DNA of 64,000 nt, taken from Amphibalanus amphitrite. Taxonomy: Eukaryota > Arthropoda > Thecostraca > Balanomorpha > Balanidae. Both the position numbers and the translations under genes were made by a program. A model generated the notes under the pieces. It worked only from the letters and a program-made list of their open reading frames with translations, ran no database searches and was not told where the DNA came from. The DNA lies in contig NW_024881829.1 in assembly GCF_019059575.1 (NCBI RefSeq), positions 62,001 to 126,000 of the forward strand, written 5' to 3'. Below are positions 1 through 11,980 of this stretch, piece by piece. Positions within the stretch are counted from its first letter, which is position 1. Each line of letters starts with the position of its first letter.

Positions 1-256
1 GGAGGGTAGGGGAGGTCAGTGGTGTACTGGTGTCTGACAATAGACCAGCGGACAGGGGGGAGGGGAGAGGGAGAGGAGTCTGGTGGCGCAGTAGGACCGT
101 TCCGCGCTTGAAAGTGGACACATCTGAGGACCGTTCCGCGCGCGCTGACACTGCCTCTAGGACCGTTCTGCGAGCAGTCAGACATGCAGACCGGATTGAT
201 GTTTTGAAACTTTGACACAATAAACTTTAATTAATTCGACACAGGTAGCCTAACCG

Positions 257-947
257 CATGTGTTTTTTATATCGCGGACAAAAAAGTGGGGATTGTTAGG
301 GTTAAGCAGGGAGTCACCGATGTTAGATCCCTCTCTGGGTCCTTTCATAGGTCACGGTCCTGACCCGAGATAGCTGAGCTGTGTCGCAGCCCTGACCTCA
401 GACAGCTGAGCTGTGCACGCCGTCGGCTCGGCCGTCAGTCGCCACAGCCGCTGACGCCAGTGTCCAAACAGCTCCAAACAATATCCGGCCCTGTATAGCA
501 GGATAAGCCATCAGAGGCGGGAGTGATCAATGGAGGGACGCGAAACACTAACGCCAAGGGGATGACAACTGCTGAGGAATAAAGAAACTACATGCAGGTA
601 CACTGGGAACACGTCATGCTGGAGTTGACGTGTTCCCAGCCCGTCCTGTACCATGCAGCCTGTCCTGGTGATCACTCCCGCCTCTGATGGCTTATCCTGC
701 TATACAGGGCCGGATATTGTTTGGAGCTGTTTGGACACTGGCGTCAGCGGCTGTGGCGACTGACGGCCGAGCCGACGGCGTGCACAGCTCAGCTGTCTGA
801 GGTCAGGGCTGCGACACAGCTCAGCTATCTCGGGTCAGGACCGTGACCTCCTATGAAAGGACCCATAGAGGGATCTAACATCGGTGACTCCCTGCTTAAC
901 CCTAACAATCCCTATTTTTTTCTCCGCGCTATAAAAAAACACATGCG
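257..947. repeat. Long foldback (inverted-repeat) element, copy 1
   Basis: Left arm about 257-530 and right arm about 669-947 are near-perfect reverse complements. They run from the outer GCATGTGTTTTTTATA stretch through TTAGGGTTAAGCAGGGAGTC to an inner GGGAGTGATCA. The roughly 140-bp loop holds a second small hairpin at about 602-640 (CTGGGAACACGTCA paired with TGACGTGTTCCCAG). No transposase frame is present, so this looks like a non-autonomous foldback element. A 61-codon frame at 30-215 just upstream resembles nothing I know, and an AATAAA lies near 221. Confidence 0.8.
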
Positions 948-1170
948 CGCTATATAAAAAAACACATCCCTACCAACTAGTCCCACACAGTGTACCAAAT
1001 TTGAGCGCAATCGGCGTGGCAGTTCAAGGTTCAAGATATATGAGCAACCCAAAATCGCTACTGCAGCAGAATAACGAACACTCTTGGCCCTTCACGTCGC
1101 ACGTGTCACGACGCTCACCATGATAATCAGTTGTAGTCAATAACTCACCAAGATACATCAGTTGTAGTCA
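306..1170 (+). repeat. Direct repeat unit 1 (about 865 bp)
   Basis: This stretch recurs almost unchanged at 1946-2812, offset by 1640 bp through most of its length. Both copies run from GCAGGGAGTCACCGATG to CAGTTGTAGTCA. The unit contains most of the foldback plus about 220 bp of right flank with the tandem motif CGCGCTATA followed by A-runs. Two direct repeats around 775 bp of unrelated DNA could be terminal repeats of a small element or a local duplication. No TG...CA ends, primer site or target duplication decides between these. Confidence 0.75.
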
Positions 1171-1945
1171 ATAACGAGATGGAAGGGATAGGATTACGCA
1201 ACAAAGAGTAACGCAGGTCAATCAGCCCAGCGGTTGCTGACTTACAAGCCTATTAAAAACGTTACAGGAATACGCTTCGCTAGCTCAATCGTAATAGAGT
1301 ACAATCATTACATATATGCAATTGCTACTATTTCTTGGTTTTCTTTATAGGCCAAGGCTTGGTAACTGATAACTCTGCTGCCCTGTAATGGGTCCGGCCC
1401 GCGGTGGCGAGTGAAGACACTCGCCCTGACTGACTGGACCACCAGCCGAGACGCTGCTGACTCTGGTGGTGAATGGTGAGCGGAAGAGGAGAAATTTTAC
1501 GCCAAAGCTGAAGCAACTCTACATTGCTGTACAGCTATTACGCTTTTCACCTGGTGGCCAGTAGAGGAACTAACAGTTACTACAACTGACCGTCAGAAGC
1601 ACCCAACACACACCGTGCCGCTCCCAGTAACGTACATACCAGGATGTAGACCCCAGTCGGGCAGCGCTCCGGCGTCCGGCGGCCGCAGCTGGTCCAGCAG
1701 TGACAGCAGCCGGCCGGCGCTGGCCTCCGGCGCCGTCAGACAGGCGTTCACGGCCACCACCCTGACGGAGAGACGTTACACGGTCAGCAGAGAGCCGACA
1801 CTCGGTCAGCGGACAGTGGCATTGGGTCACCGGATAGCAGAGCATTGCCGCAGCACACAGACCAGACAGGACTGTGCCGACAACGCAAACCCGTTGGAGT
1901 AACATGACCCTAATAAATGCACTGAAAATGCTCTGGTCTATCTCA
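1171..1945. other. Spacer between direct repeats, no gene recognised
   Basis: The interval contains a GC-rich patch at about 1610-1900 that is open on both strands for about 95-110 codons. Neither translation resembles a known family and there are no visible splice sites or start context. I see no coding evidence beyond the absence of stops expected from high GC. Confidence 0.4.
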
Positions 1946-2812
1946 GCAGGGAGTCACCGATGTTAGATCCCTCTCTGGGTCCTTTCATAGGTCACGGTCC
2001 TGACCCGAGATAGCTGAGCTGTGTCGCAGCCCTGACCTCAGACAGCTGAGCTGTGCACGCCGTCGGCTCGGCCGTCAGTCGCCACAGCCGCTGACGCCAG
2101 TGTCCAAACAGCTCCAAACAATATCCGGCCCTGTATAGCAGGATAAGCCATCAGAGGCGGGAGTGATCAATGGAGGGACGCGAAACACTAACGCCAAGGG
2201 GATGACAACTGCTGAGGAATAAAGAAACTACATGCAGGTACACTGGGAACACGTCATGCTGGAGTTGACGTGTTCCTAGCCCGTCCTGTACCATGCAGCC
2301 CGTCCCGGTGATCACTCCCGCCTCTGATGGCCTATCCTGCTATACAGGGCCGGATATTGTTTGGAGCTGTTTGGACACTGGCGTCAGCGGCTGTGGCGAC
2401 TGACGGCCGAGCCGACGGCGTGCACAGCTCAGCTGTCTGAGGTCAGGGCTGCGACACAGCTCAGCTATCTCGGGTCAGGACCGTGACCCCCTATGAAAAG
2501 ACCCAGAGAGGGATCTAACATCGGTGACTCCCTGCTTAACCCTAACAATTCCTACTTTTTTCTCCGCGCTATAAAAAAACACATGCGCGCTATAAAAAAA
2601 AAACACATCCCTATCAACCAGTCCCAAACAGTGTACCAAATTTGAGCGCAATCGGCATGGCAGTTCAGGGTTCAAGATATATGAGCAACCCAAAATCGCT
2701 ACTGCAGCAGAATAACGAACACTCTTGGCCCTTCACGTCGCACGTGTCACGACGCTCACCATGATACATCAGTTGTAGTCAATAACTCACAAAGATACAT
2801 CAGTTGTAGTCA
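1946..2812 (+). repeat. Direct repeat unit 2, with a second foldback copy
   Basis: This is the second copy of the 865-bp unit. Its foldback arms lie at about 1946-2169 and 2309-2552. The left arm lacks the outer 50 bp seen in copy 1, so this copy is truncated at its left end. Scattered single-base differences from copy 1 are visible, for example in the inner hairpin and near 2491-2503. Confidence 0.75.
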
Positions 2813-3989
2813 TCGCGCACTCATTGGGCTTGATATGATGGCCCAAAGACAGCCGTTAGCACAGAGTACTACTGCGGTAATATTCTACCAGTGCGAAAAC
2901 TGGATGCCGTGAACCAAATGGCCATGAACGGGTTTGTTTTGGAAACCAAATCTGTTGGAAGCCAAAGTTTTGCAATGTTCAGACATGGAGCTTCTCCACC
3001 CCAGATGTAAAAAAAAAAAACACAGCAAAAGTGGCGTAGGCAGAAATTTTTGTTTTGGGGGATAATAGCTTATGGCCTGGGAACACTTTGATGTCAAGTT
3101 TATCTTATATGATCGTATTATCCTCCGGCAAGAGGTCAAAGAAAACAGGACTACACCCATTTTCGGGAGACCCGTAAAACAACTGAGACCAGCAATGGCC
3201 AGCATTTTCCATCATTTTCGGCTGATCTTGTAACAAGCGTATCTATTGCATGTGCTATTTCACAGCCACCCTAGTTGACTATATAGGACGATAAAAAGAG
3301 GAAAGCGCAATCATGTTTGCCTTATTTTATACGCTAATTAACAATTAACATATACGCTAATTAACAATGTCCGGGTAATTATGGGACATAAAAGGAAATC
3401 TTCATCAAAGGGGAAGCTGGAGAATCATCAAGTTTTAAGGGTGATGGGTGGTAAGTACAGACAGACACAAAAGTCAGCAAAAAGTGGGGAAGGGGCAGAC
3501 AACATTGCTACCCCACCTCCGAAAGTGGGGGCCATGCCCCCCCCTGCCCTGTTCTTATGCCTATGAAAGCAAAAAGTGGGGGAGGGGCAGTTAACATTGC
3601 TGGCCCCCCACCTCGAAGGTGGGGGTCATGACCTCCCCGGCCTTCCCGTATACTAAGGCTTGGCCTCGACAGGACAGGATCGTCGAGGTCCTGTCGTTAC
3701 ATCAGTGGGCAGAGCAATGGGCAGAGCTTCCAATGTATGACATCACAGCAGAATATTCTGCCCAAATTCTGCCGCAAAATGGCATGACGGATTCTTGAGG
3801 GTCATTATTCACCCCCTCTTCATCGTGTTCACGAGCAGTTCATGAGCGTTGGTGAGCTCTGCTGTTCGCTGTTTGTTCATCAAAAGTTGGCTGATAACGT
3901 CACTTGTTCGCTGAACACATTTCATTTCAATTTATTTCAATTTATTTGTGGATAATTTGTTTATATTTGTTTATTTGAAGTTTTTCATG
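2813..3989. other. Unassigned stretch with a short direct repeat
   Basis: No gene is recognised. A roughly 72-bp motif occurs at 3478-3549 and again at 3570-3642. Each copy carries AAAGTGGGG, then AACATTGCT, then a C-rich/G-rich mini-palindrome. Confidence 0.4.
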
Positions 3990-4138
3990 ATAAATGGTTG
4001 TATGCACTTTATAAGTTATTCAAATCGCTTGGTTGGATGGTTTGGGTTAAGCACCACATCCAGTGGACCAAGGCGCTAACCGGAACTCTCATGCTATTCC
4101 AAGCGGTCAGGTAGCAGCAATGCCACATGCATTCACAT

Positions 4139-4215
4139 TGCCCGGGAATCGAACCCGGATGGCCAAATCTACATGTAGAGGCAAGCAACTTACCCCTAGA
4201 CCGGAATGCTCCCCA
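4139..4215 (-). repeat. tRNA-derived SINE head (pol III A and B boxes)
   Basis: On the minus strand the segment has a perfect B box, GGTTCGATTCC (4145-4155). About 34 nt upstream is an A-box-like TCTAGGGGTAAG (4189-4200). The T-arm pairs as CCGGG/CCCGG. The acceptor strands do not pair, so this is not a functional tRNA. It is best read as the head of a tRNA-derived SINE whose body probably continues leftward to about 3990, ending in A/T-rich AAATAAACAAAT-type sequence. The SINE family is not identified. Confidence 0.55.
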
Positions 4216-4225
4216 GTCAAATAGC

Positions 4226-5800
4226 AAGATGCCATAAAGTACAAGGGACGCCGGTGAAAACAGGGCGCCGGAGGGCATATTACTCACGTGACATTTGGAA
4301 CTTCTCCCCCTTTGCGGGCCTTTATGTGGGGTGCAGTTATTTTTTTACATCTTAGTTTTTGTTGCCGCGTTTTTAGACGTTTTTCGGCGCACTGTTGTTG
4401 AAATTATACAGGCCTATTTTACAGCTATTTTTGATTCACAAAACTGCTGCAATTTTAATAACTTTTTTTTGCATAGACATTTTGATGGAATTGGAATGCA
4501 TTATAAGATGTTTATTCTTAAATTTTGAATGCCAATATAATAACAATGTGAATCGAGCCACGCTCGTAGCGAAATATTACGAATCAATGATAATAACAGT
4601 AACCGGCAGAAAATATGTAGTTACCGCGATTGTATAAGATAATACTATATATTCCGCGTGAAATTGACAGCAGATACCACAAGAATAATAGCCTATACAA
4701 ATATTGAAATAACTGAAAGCTCATAATACCCGCTTAGCACTGCTAACGCTGACCATTTTCTTCGAACATTAAATGCTTACCATACCATAACATCTGAAGA
4801 TAATGAACTTGAACCTCGAAAAGCGAGTTGTCCAGTTTCAGTCTCAGTTTGTGCGGTACTGGGATACATTCATTATCAGTGAATCAAATAAAAACTGTCC
4901 GGGGCATCATGCTGTGATTATATGAACCCGTTAATATGTATAAAATCTAGTTATTGGCCAAACATAACGGCCACGGACCGTAGGTTGACGACCCCGAAAT
5001 TTAGCGAAATGAAGTACAAGTTCAAGCAGTTTCAATAATGCTGGTGCGTGGAGTTGAATAGTGATGTAAACGTGGCAACAGTCTACAAACACGATAACAA
5101 CAGAGCCATGCTCGTTCTTGCTCATGAAACAGTGCATCCCCATTAAATGAAAAGTCTGAACGAATGCATTCAGGTTCCTACCTCTGAATCACCTTATATT
5201 GAGATCCGTTTCTTAACAAGAACACAAACGCAGCCCATCAATTTGTCAGTACTAAGGCACCAGCGTCTGACAAGTGACAACGCATCAAATGGCCAACTTC
5301 TGACACTATCTACCAATAAGGTTACGGCAATAAAATTGCATTGCAAAATGCAAATAATATTGCACCATTTCCAAGCGCAGCTTGAAACCTAGTGCGACCA
5401 GCTAGTGTCATTTTCACAACCAAGTGCAACCAGTTAGTGTCTCGAGACACATTCCAACTGCATAGATACCGCAGTAACCCATTAGGGGCGAAAGGAAACA
5501 CATGATTTGTGTACGACCAGCGTTCTGTCAGCGTACGACGCATAAAGCAAACTGCTAAAAAAACTGCGATCCCGAACAACACAACACAGAGCTCAGAAAC
5601 GAATGGTTTACAAAAGTCTACGACTGACGACATCGAAACAGTACGTTCATCGGGACTAGTCACATGACACGCTCAACCCAGCTGGGTTATGGGTACTAAT
5701 TGCGCTTCAAATTGACCTCTGGCTCTGACAGCCATTTATACGCTAGTTTGATGCATAAAACTGTACATTGAAACTCAAGCGGCAGCACATAGGTCTCCAT
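4226..5800. other. Unassigned AT-rich stretch
   Basis: I see only short frames without family resemblance. A small duplicated phrase (AGTGCGACCAGCTAGTGTC and AGTGCAACCAGTTAGTGTC) lies at about 5390-5443. Confidence 0.3.
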
Positions 5801-6400
5801 CAAGGTGGTTAAATACAACAGAGCACCTCGCTAAAACGAGCGCGAGCCGCACTGTCACACTGACAGTTAACACTGAGCCGCGAGTCGTGACAGTCGCACT
5901 GCGTCATATGCACGCAGATGTCGCACTCACGGCACCGTTGCTGGCACTGCACTGCGGGTGGACACGCGCGGTGCAGTAGCTCCACGGTGTGCGTCTCACC
6001 GGAGGGATTACCAGTCTCCGACCGGACAGTCTAGGCGGGAAGTGCGGTGTCTTCAATCATGACCGCCGTCCCCGTCTCCGCGGAGTGCCGCACGGCGGCG
6101 ACGCGGCGGCGTCGGATCTTGAGCTGGTGGACACTGGACTCCTGCCACAGCTGCCAGCTTCAGCCCTTCAGCATCGTGTCATCAGCAAACTCCAGCAGAG
6201 CCCCAATGCAACTGGGAAAATAAAATTTATGCTGTTAAGCCAAATTAACCAAAACATTTCCTTGCAGAGGATTCTCTTTGGCAGTTCAGCAAGATCTTCT
6301 GTGATATCCATGGCCGTGACCGTGACTTGTGAGGTGAATTATGAGATGAAAGTTACTAAGAAGCAGTTTTTTTTTTAGAAAACAGCTTCAATCCATGTTT
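5801..6400 (+). other. CpG-rich island, possibly promoter or 5' exon, unproven
   Basis: Between about 5820 and 6170 the sequence turns GC- and CpG-rich inside AT-rich surroundings. An ATG at 6059 opens a 54-codon frame rich in Arg and Ser. A second frame is open from the ATG at 5989 for 129 codons. Neither resembles a known protein. Base composition is the only reason to think of a host promoter or first exon. Confidence 0.2.
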
Positions 6401-8230
6401 GCCTGATTCCAATCTCAAGGCAACATCTCATAGTTTTGACAGCATGAAATTTCATATGAAACCATATTGAGGTTACAATTTCCATTATCTTGTCACAAAC
6501 AGTGCACTTTAATATGGATAACTAACACCAAATCATCCAACCTTGTATCTTTATCTGGTAAAACTCAAGAAACCAATAAAGCAAACAATTTCTGAGTAAA
6601 ACATTTAGGCATTTGACAAGCTTGACTACTGCCATGCAGCCTAATGCTCGTTGATTACAGACTAAATACCTACTTTTCAAATATAAATTTGGTAGTTCAA
6701 TATATAATGAAATACCCAGCTCAATAGAGGCAATGATGATAATGACAGCATGTAAGCAAAGTAAAAATAAAATCAAATATTTCTTCTACAGAAAAAAGCA
6801 CTTGTACCCACTCAACTTAATTTTCCTACATCACTTATTTGAATTATCAGTCATCACCAGACTTGTAAAAAAACTTTATAGATATTATGCCACAAAAAAT
6901 AAACAAAGTACCTGAAATTGCACAATATAGGCACCAGCCACTGGAGCGGTATGGTGGGGTCTCGTAACTTGAACGTTCAGTCTGTAAGAGCATGCCTGAC
7001 TTAACGGCTTTGAGGCATCACCTTTGCGGCAGCTCCTCCTATTCTTTTTTAACACAAACTTAAACTATCAAATTACCATGCAATGATGATGAGGTGGCTG
7101 GTTTCGGGCGCATGAAAAGTAGCAGCCCTTCTTTCATTCTATTTCCTTGTTTTCACATGCTGCACAAAACGTTTTTTCTTCCACGTTCCTTCTGTCATTA
7201 TAAAAAATAATAGGTATCATAATTGCTTCACTTCTTCTTTATATTCCAAGTACCTATTGCTGCTGCAATTCATCACATCTCCCGTTAGTAAACCAAGGCC
7301 ATCTATAGATAAACCATTGCCCTATGGCCGCTAAAGTAAATAAGTGGAATGCGCCAGAAATTGTCAAAATCGCGCCAAAATAGCAAACTAAGATGAGAAA
7401 AAATAACCGCACCCTTTATGTGCTTAACGTCACGTGTAGATTTCACGAACCTTGATCAAATCGCCCCAGGCGCCCTGTTTTCACCGTCGTCCAGGGACCA
7501 GTGAACCTCTTCGCAATTGTCTTTAGGTGTCTTGCAATTGTCGACAAACATGATTGTTTACAGGTTCTCAAGAACCTTACTTTTACTAAATCTAGCAGAA
7601 ATATTGTCGTGGTAGAAAATTGCTAGCTTGAAATACATATTTGCTCTGGGTAAAGAAAAAACATCTTTTGAAAAATCTTGAAAAGGCTAGTTTTAATTTG
7701 AATAAAAAAATATCAACGTATTTGCCTAAATATATCAAGCAGAAAACAGCGCCGCCCCGTGATCCTCAGCTGTTGGTTGATAGCCTTGGGTGTTACCAGG
7801 GCGGTGTTACTTGGGTGATTCAACAGTTTTCAAATCTAGCTTTTGCATGTGAGTTGTGACCGATGTGCCTCCATCCAGCGGAATCCAGCTAGATTGCAAA
7901 GTGGTCGGTCGTACGGGTTGGACCGCGGCGGCATAACTCGGCTTCTATAAGTCCGATTGACAGAGATCCACCACGAGATCGACCACAAATTTGATGACCA
8001 ATGAAGTGGTAAGTACGACATCTCACTCTTCGGCGTTTGGGTATGTAATTATGCGGTGGTGTCGTTTGTATACAAAAGTCGGTAGTGCCCCCCCCCCCCC
8101 TCTTAATTGAAGGTGTTCCGCCGCTACAGCAACAAACCCAATGTAAACGCGTCTTCTGTGTGCTGACCATCGCACGACCTCGGTCGTCGGCCAAATGCCA
8201 ATCGGCATTGAAGTTTCCATATTCCCCCTA
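6401..8230. other. Unassigned AT-rich stretch
   Basis: No coding region, RNA gene or clear repeat was recognised here. Confidence 0.3.
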
Positions 8231-8239
8231 TGATGTCTG

Positions 8240-8470
8240 CTTATGATGACAAGGTCACTTGAGTGACCTGACCTCAGGTGGCCTTCGAGGAAAAATCCGA
8301 GATATACAAGTTGTGAGGCCTCTGGAGGACACGGTCCTGTCCGTTTTATTTCCCTGTGAAAGCTCTTCTGGCATTAGGTTCATTGCGGATTTGTGACATT
8401 CACAGTTTAGCACCGTGCAGAAGCTTACGTATGACGTCATAGGTCAGTGACCTGACCTGACCTGAAAACG
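8240..8470 (+). repeat. AGGTCA-rich dispersed repeat, fragment
   Basis: The phrase GAGATATACAAGTTGTGAGGCC, followed by a GTCAT...GGTCAGTGACCTGACC segment, is shared with about 25,800-25,990 in the same orientation. It is also shared, inverted, with about 11,400-11,620. TGACCT half-sites are dense. It belongs to the superfamily described at 14.7-17.7, 20.8-21.7, 26.0-27.6 and 52.1-53.1 kb. Confidence 0.55.
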
Positions 8471-10510
8471 CGGCATGGGTGGAGCTTTTCCAGGAAAGTT
8501 GGTGGGGCAAAAAGTTGTCAAACCTACAATGTCCGATTGTTAAGTTAGATAAAATTCAACAATGAATCAATTCTTTTCATTACAGAGATAATATTTTGCA
8601 TTACACAGACATTTCAAAGCTCCTCAATGCGAAAAACATAGGTTTGCTAAGCAGTAAAGTCCTGCAAATCGGCTTAAGTTGGTGGGGCAAAACGCTTATT
8701 GGTGGGGAAAAATGGCAAGTTGGTGGGGCAGGCGCCCCACTAAGTGAATAGGAAGCTCCACCCCTGAAACGCGGTTGATGTCACATGATCTGGCTTGAAT
8801 CAAAAGTTAATATGATAAATTTTAACTTTCTATCACAAGCGTGCTTTAAGCTATCGCAAAAAAACTACGATGGTGGGCCCCTCCCCGCCCCTTTCCTCAG
8901 CCGGCGAGGGTTAACTTGTCAGCCTCGAATTCTCGCAAATACCTAATTGTGATTTTTGACCAATGACCATGAAAATACCGTATCATTAAACACGACCAGA
9001 AGTGGCATGGTAAAATTTCTGACAAAGGAAGCAAGATAAATATCGACTCAATCTCAAAACTTAAAAAAACTATGTGATCGAAAACGAAGCATTTATATGT
9101 GTGTAGAACGGCTGCTGACTAGTTGGACAAGATTCCAAATTTCAATTTGGCTAGATGGTCATGAAATACTCGTCGGTATAAACTATAGGTATACACTTCG
9201 ATAACGATTTGCCCTTGCATTACGTCTATCCCATGGCCTCGCTTTTCATTCTCGCTTTTTTTTTTGTCCGGGATGAGGTCGCCGCTAAACGAGTTGTTTG
9301 TTTCCTTTTGTTGAGAACTGGAGTGCAAGCAGTCTTGACGATTGCAGATTATTGTAGGACTATGACATAATAGGTAGCGGAATGGGGGAAGGAAGGGTGC
9401 GCAGGTGTTTGATTTAGATCATAAAGCATCATTTCCGCCATCATGCAGGGTCACATCTTCCCCTTCCCTTCACTGCAGCATCTCTGCGCCCCACACACGG
9501 CGCCCTCACCCTAACGCCGGCCCCCGCCGACTGACCCACTCGCCGCGCCGGGTGCCGCGACCTGACCCAATGTCACTGCCGTAGCCTGCGCATTAGAATC
9601 GGGGCTGGAATCCGGGGGTTCGGCCTGCCGGCCGCCTCTGGAACAGGAGACTTTTGTAGACCTTGTGACAAGGTAGTTTGCATGCAGAGCACACCAATCA
9701 CCTTCGGACTGTACGAAAGCCGGAGTACTGCACAAGGGTCTCACCAAAGATTGCAGGCGTGCCATATAAGCGGCCTACATCACTGCACAAGGAGACGCCC
9801 TGAATACTTCAGCTGGTTCTGTCCGACTTGCAAGCCCACTAGCCGTTTCATCGCCAACTAACGCTCGATCATGACCCTGACCGTGTCCAATGCAGCAACA
9901 TTTGCGGCTACTAGCACTCCGTTTTCATGGTTACTGATGAGCAGGTTCGGGAGTGTCGGCTTGCGAACTGCGCTAGCAGACACACACACCTACCATCCAA
10001 TAGGATCCAGAATATCGTTAAGTAGGAAAAATGATTGGACGGTAATCGTGGCGCTTTTGATCAGTGGCTGAATGACAGCGACATCTATAACTCAGACTGC
10101 AGAGCCTGAGTCTGAGTTAAGCTTACTAAAATCGCCCATGAAAAAATCGCCCTTCGCCCGCCCGCCGCGATGCGGGCGGTTCTTTTTTTTGCGTCGTTTT
10201 TGGTTAAGTTTATTTTCGGTTGGCGGCGGCCGGGCGCTTTTTTGCGGTTTTGCGTTTAGCGGCGTGCGGCAAGGCCTCGTCTAACATGTTAACTGGGGGG
10301 GGGGCCAAACCCCCGCAGTCATCGGCCTGGCCCCCCCCCCCCCAGTCAGGGCAAAAAGTCACTACTGGGGGAGCCGGCAATAGCCAAAAGGCAAACGAAT
10401 TTTTAGTTCGAGGCGTCAGTGCACATAAAAGCAAATGTGTAAACGGAACATGGATGCAATGTGAACACTTTGATACCTACCCGATTACTTAGGCCTGGTA
10501 TTATATAATA
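8471..10510. other. Unassigned stretch
   Basis: No recognised gene. A GC-rich patch at about 9,480-9,770 is open on the minus strand for 84 codons without family resemblance. A G-run/C-run palindrome lies near 10,290-10,345. Confidence 0.3.
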
Positions 10511-10511
10511 C

Positions 10512-10636
10512 TGAACGAGGCCGGTGTAAATAAATTTTCAAGACCGAGGTCCTTACTGTATTTTTGAACGAGGCCGAAGGCCGAGTTCAAAAATCAGTAA
10601 GGACTGAGGTCTTGAAAATTTATCACCGGCCGAGTT
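10512..10636. repeat. Near-perfect hairpin, palindrome 1
   Basis: Arms of about 40 nt (10,521-10,560 and 10,594-10,628) pair through GAGGTCCTTACTG and CAGTAAGGACTGAGGTC. They flank a smaller palindrome, GAGGCCGAAGGCCGAG. The GACCGAGG vocabulary is shared with the next hairpin, so both may belong to one MITE-like family. Confidence 0.6.
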
Positions 10637-10865
10637 TGGTATGTATTTTACTGTATGCCAACGATAAATTTATGTTCTGGACCGAAGCTCTTAGTTGACT
10701 CAGGAACGAGACCATCCCAAAATGTTGGCTAAAGTGCAAATTGGTAATGCATTTTTGACCGTGGTCAATTTGCTTACACCAGTTATTACCACACCCTTCC
10801 GGCTAATGTATTTGAATAGGCCAGGCATACAGTAATATATATTCCCGACCGGGGCTGGGAAAATG

Positions 10866-10949
10866 CGTTTTATTCACCGAGGTTTTTGTGCGGAGGACCG
10901 AGTGCCGGTAGGCACGAGGTCCGTAGCAAAAAACCGAGGTGAATAAAAC
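10866..10949. repeat. Near-perfect hairpin, palindrome 2
   Basis: The arms begin GTTTTATTCACCGAGGTTTTT and end with its complement AAAAACCGAGGTGAATAAAAC. They enclose an inner GTGCCGGTAGGCAC palindrome. It resembles the hairpin about 300 bp upstream in motif use. Confidence 0.6.
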
Positions 10950-11399
10950 CACAGTGTATATAAATACAGTGGCGGCAAATGCGCTTGGTCACGTGACCAA
11001 ATCTGCACGTGCGGTTGTGGCGAGGGCACTTCCTGAAACTCTGGTGCCAACGGCCTCGCGGCGCCCATAGAGAATACATGGGGCCTTTTCTTCTAAGACC
11101 TATCGTGTCTAAACCAAGCCATTTAGTGCAAGGATACGACTGGTTTGATATTCAGTCGTCTTTTGGCTATAAGTCGGCATAAGAAACATATTTTTATCGG
11201 CAAAATTCGCTAAGTACCAGGTGGTTTTCCGATACCTTGCACACCTCCTAACCCCCGGCGGCCGACCGGAGGAGTCAGTTAGCGCTCCACTCACGACTTT
11301 TGGCGATAGCTCAAAACACTCTACAGCTAGAGGGCTGCTATTTGGCACACCTTATCTTTGCTTCCATACGCATCTTTGGAAACCAATTGCATTTCCGTA

Positions 11400-11980
11400 T
11401 CAGGTCAGATCACTGACTTATGACGTCACACGTGAACCTCTGCAATAGTCCCAAAATACCGAAACTTCGCAATGCCCTCGGTGCCAGAGGAGCTGCCACA
11501 GCGAGATGATACGTACAGGACCTAGTATCCTCTAGAAGTCTCAAAACTTGTATATCTCAGATTTCTCCTAGAGGTCACATGAGGTCAGGCCGATCGCGTG
11601 ACGTCACCATTACATGTCAATGGGAAAAATATGGAAACTGTAATTTTGACGCCGAGAATGATCTAAGCCTAGCTCAAGCATATGGAATCGCAATTTCATG
11701 CACTTCTTGCAATGTCCAATGCTTCGCCTTTGCATCTTTAACCTAGCGTGACGTCATTTATGACGTCACAAAGGTCACAAGTTTTTTCGTCAATAACTCC
11801 TGATAAAATTGAACTGGCATGTCGGAAAAGTCGCCAATGGACTCGGGGAGACCTACCGAATCGAATGATATACGATCTAATCTTCTCCGACCAACTTCGT
11901 GACCTGAGTGCCTCTGACCTGACTTTGACCCGATGTGAATACCTTAAGTTGACCCCAACCAAACAAAAGTGTATCATTTG
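11400..11980 (-). repeat. AGGTCA-rich dispersed repeat, inverted copies
   Basis: The stretch around 11,500-11,620 is the reverse complement of the unit near 8,250-8,460. The stretch 11,740-11,960 (TGACGTCA...CAAAGGTCACA, then ACTCGGGGAGACC) is the reverse complement of about 24,510-24,705. Both have dense GACCT motifs. No coding potential was seen. Confidence 0.5.

Noticed and set aside
1570..1905. Overlapping 111- and 95-codon frames on opposite strands
   Set aside because: They lie in a GC-rich patch with no family resemblance and no start or splice evidence on either strand.
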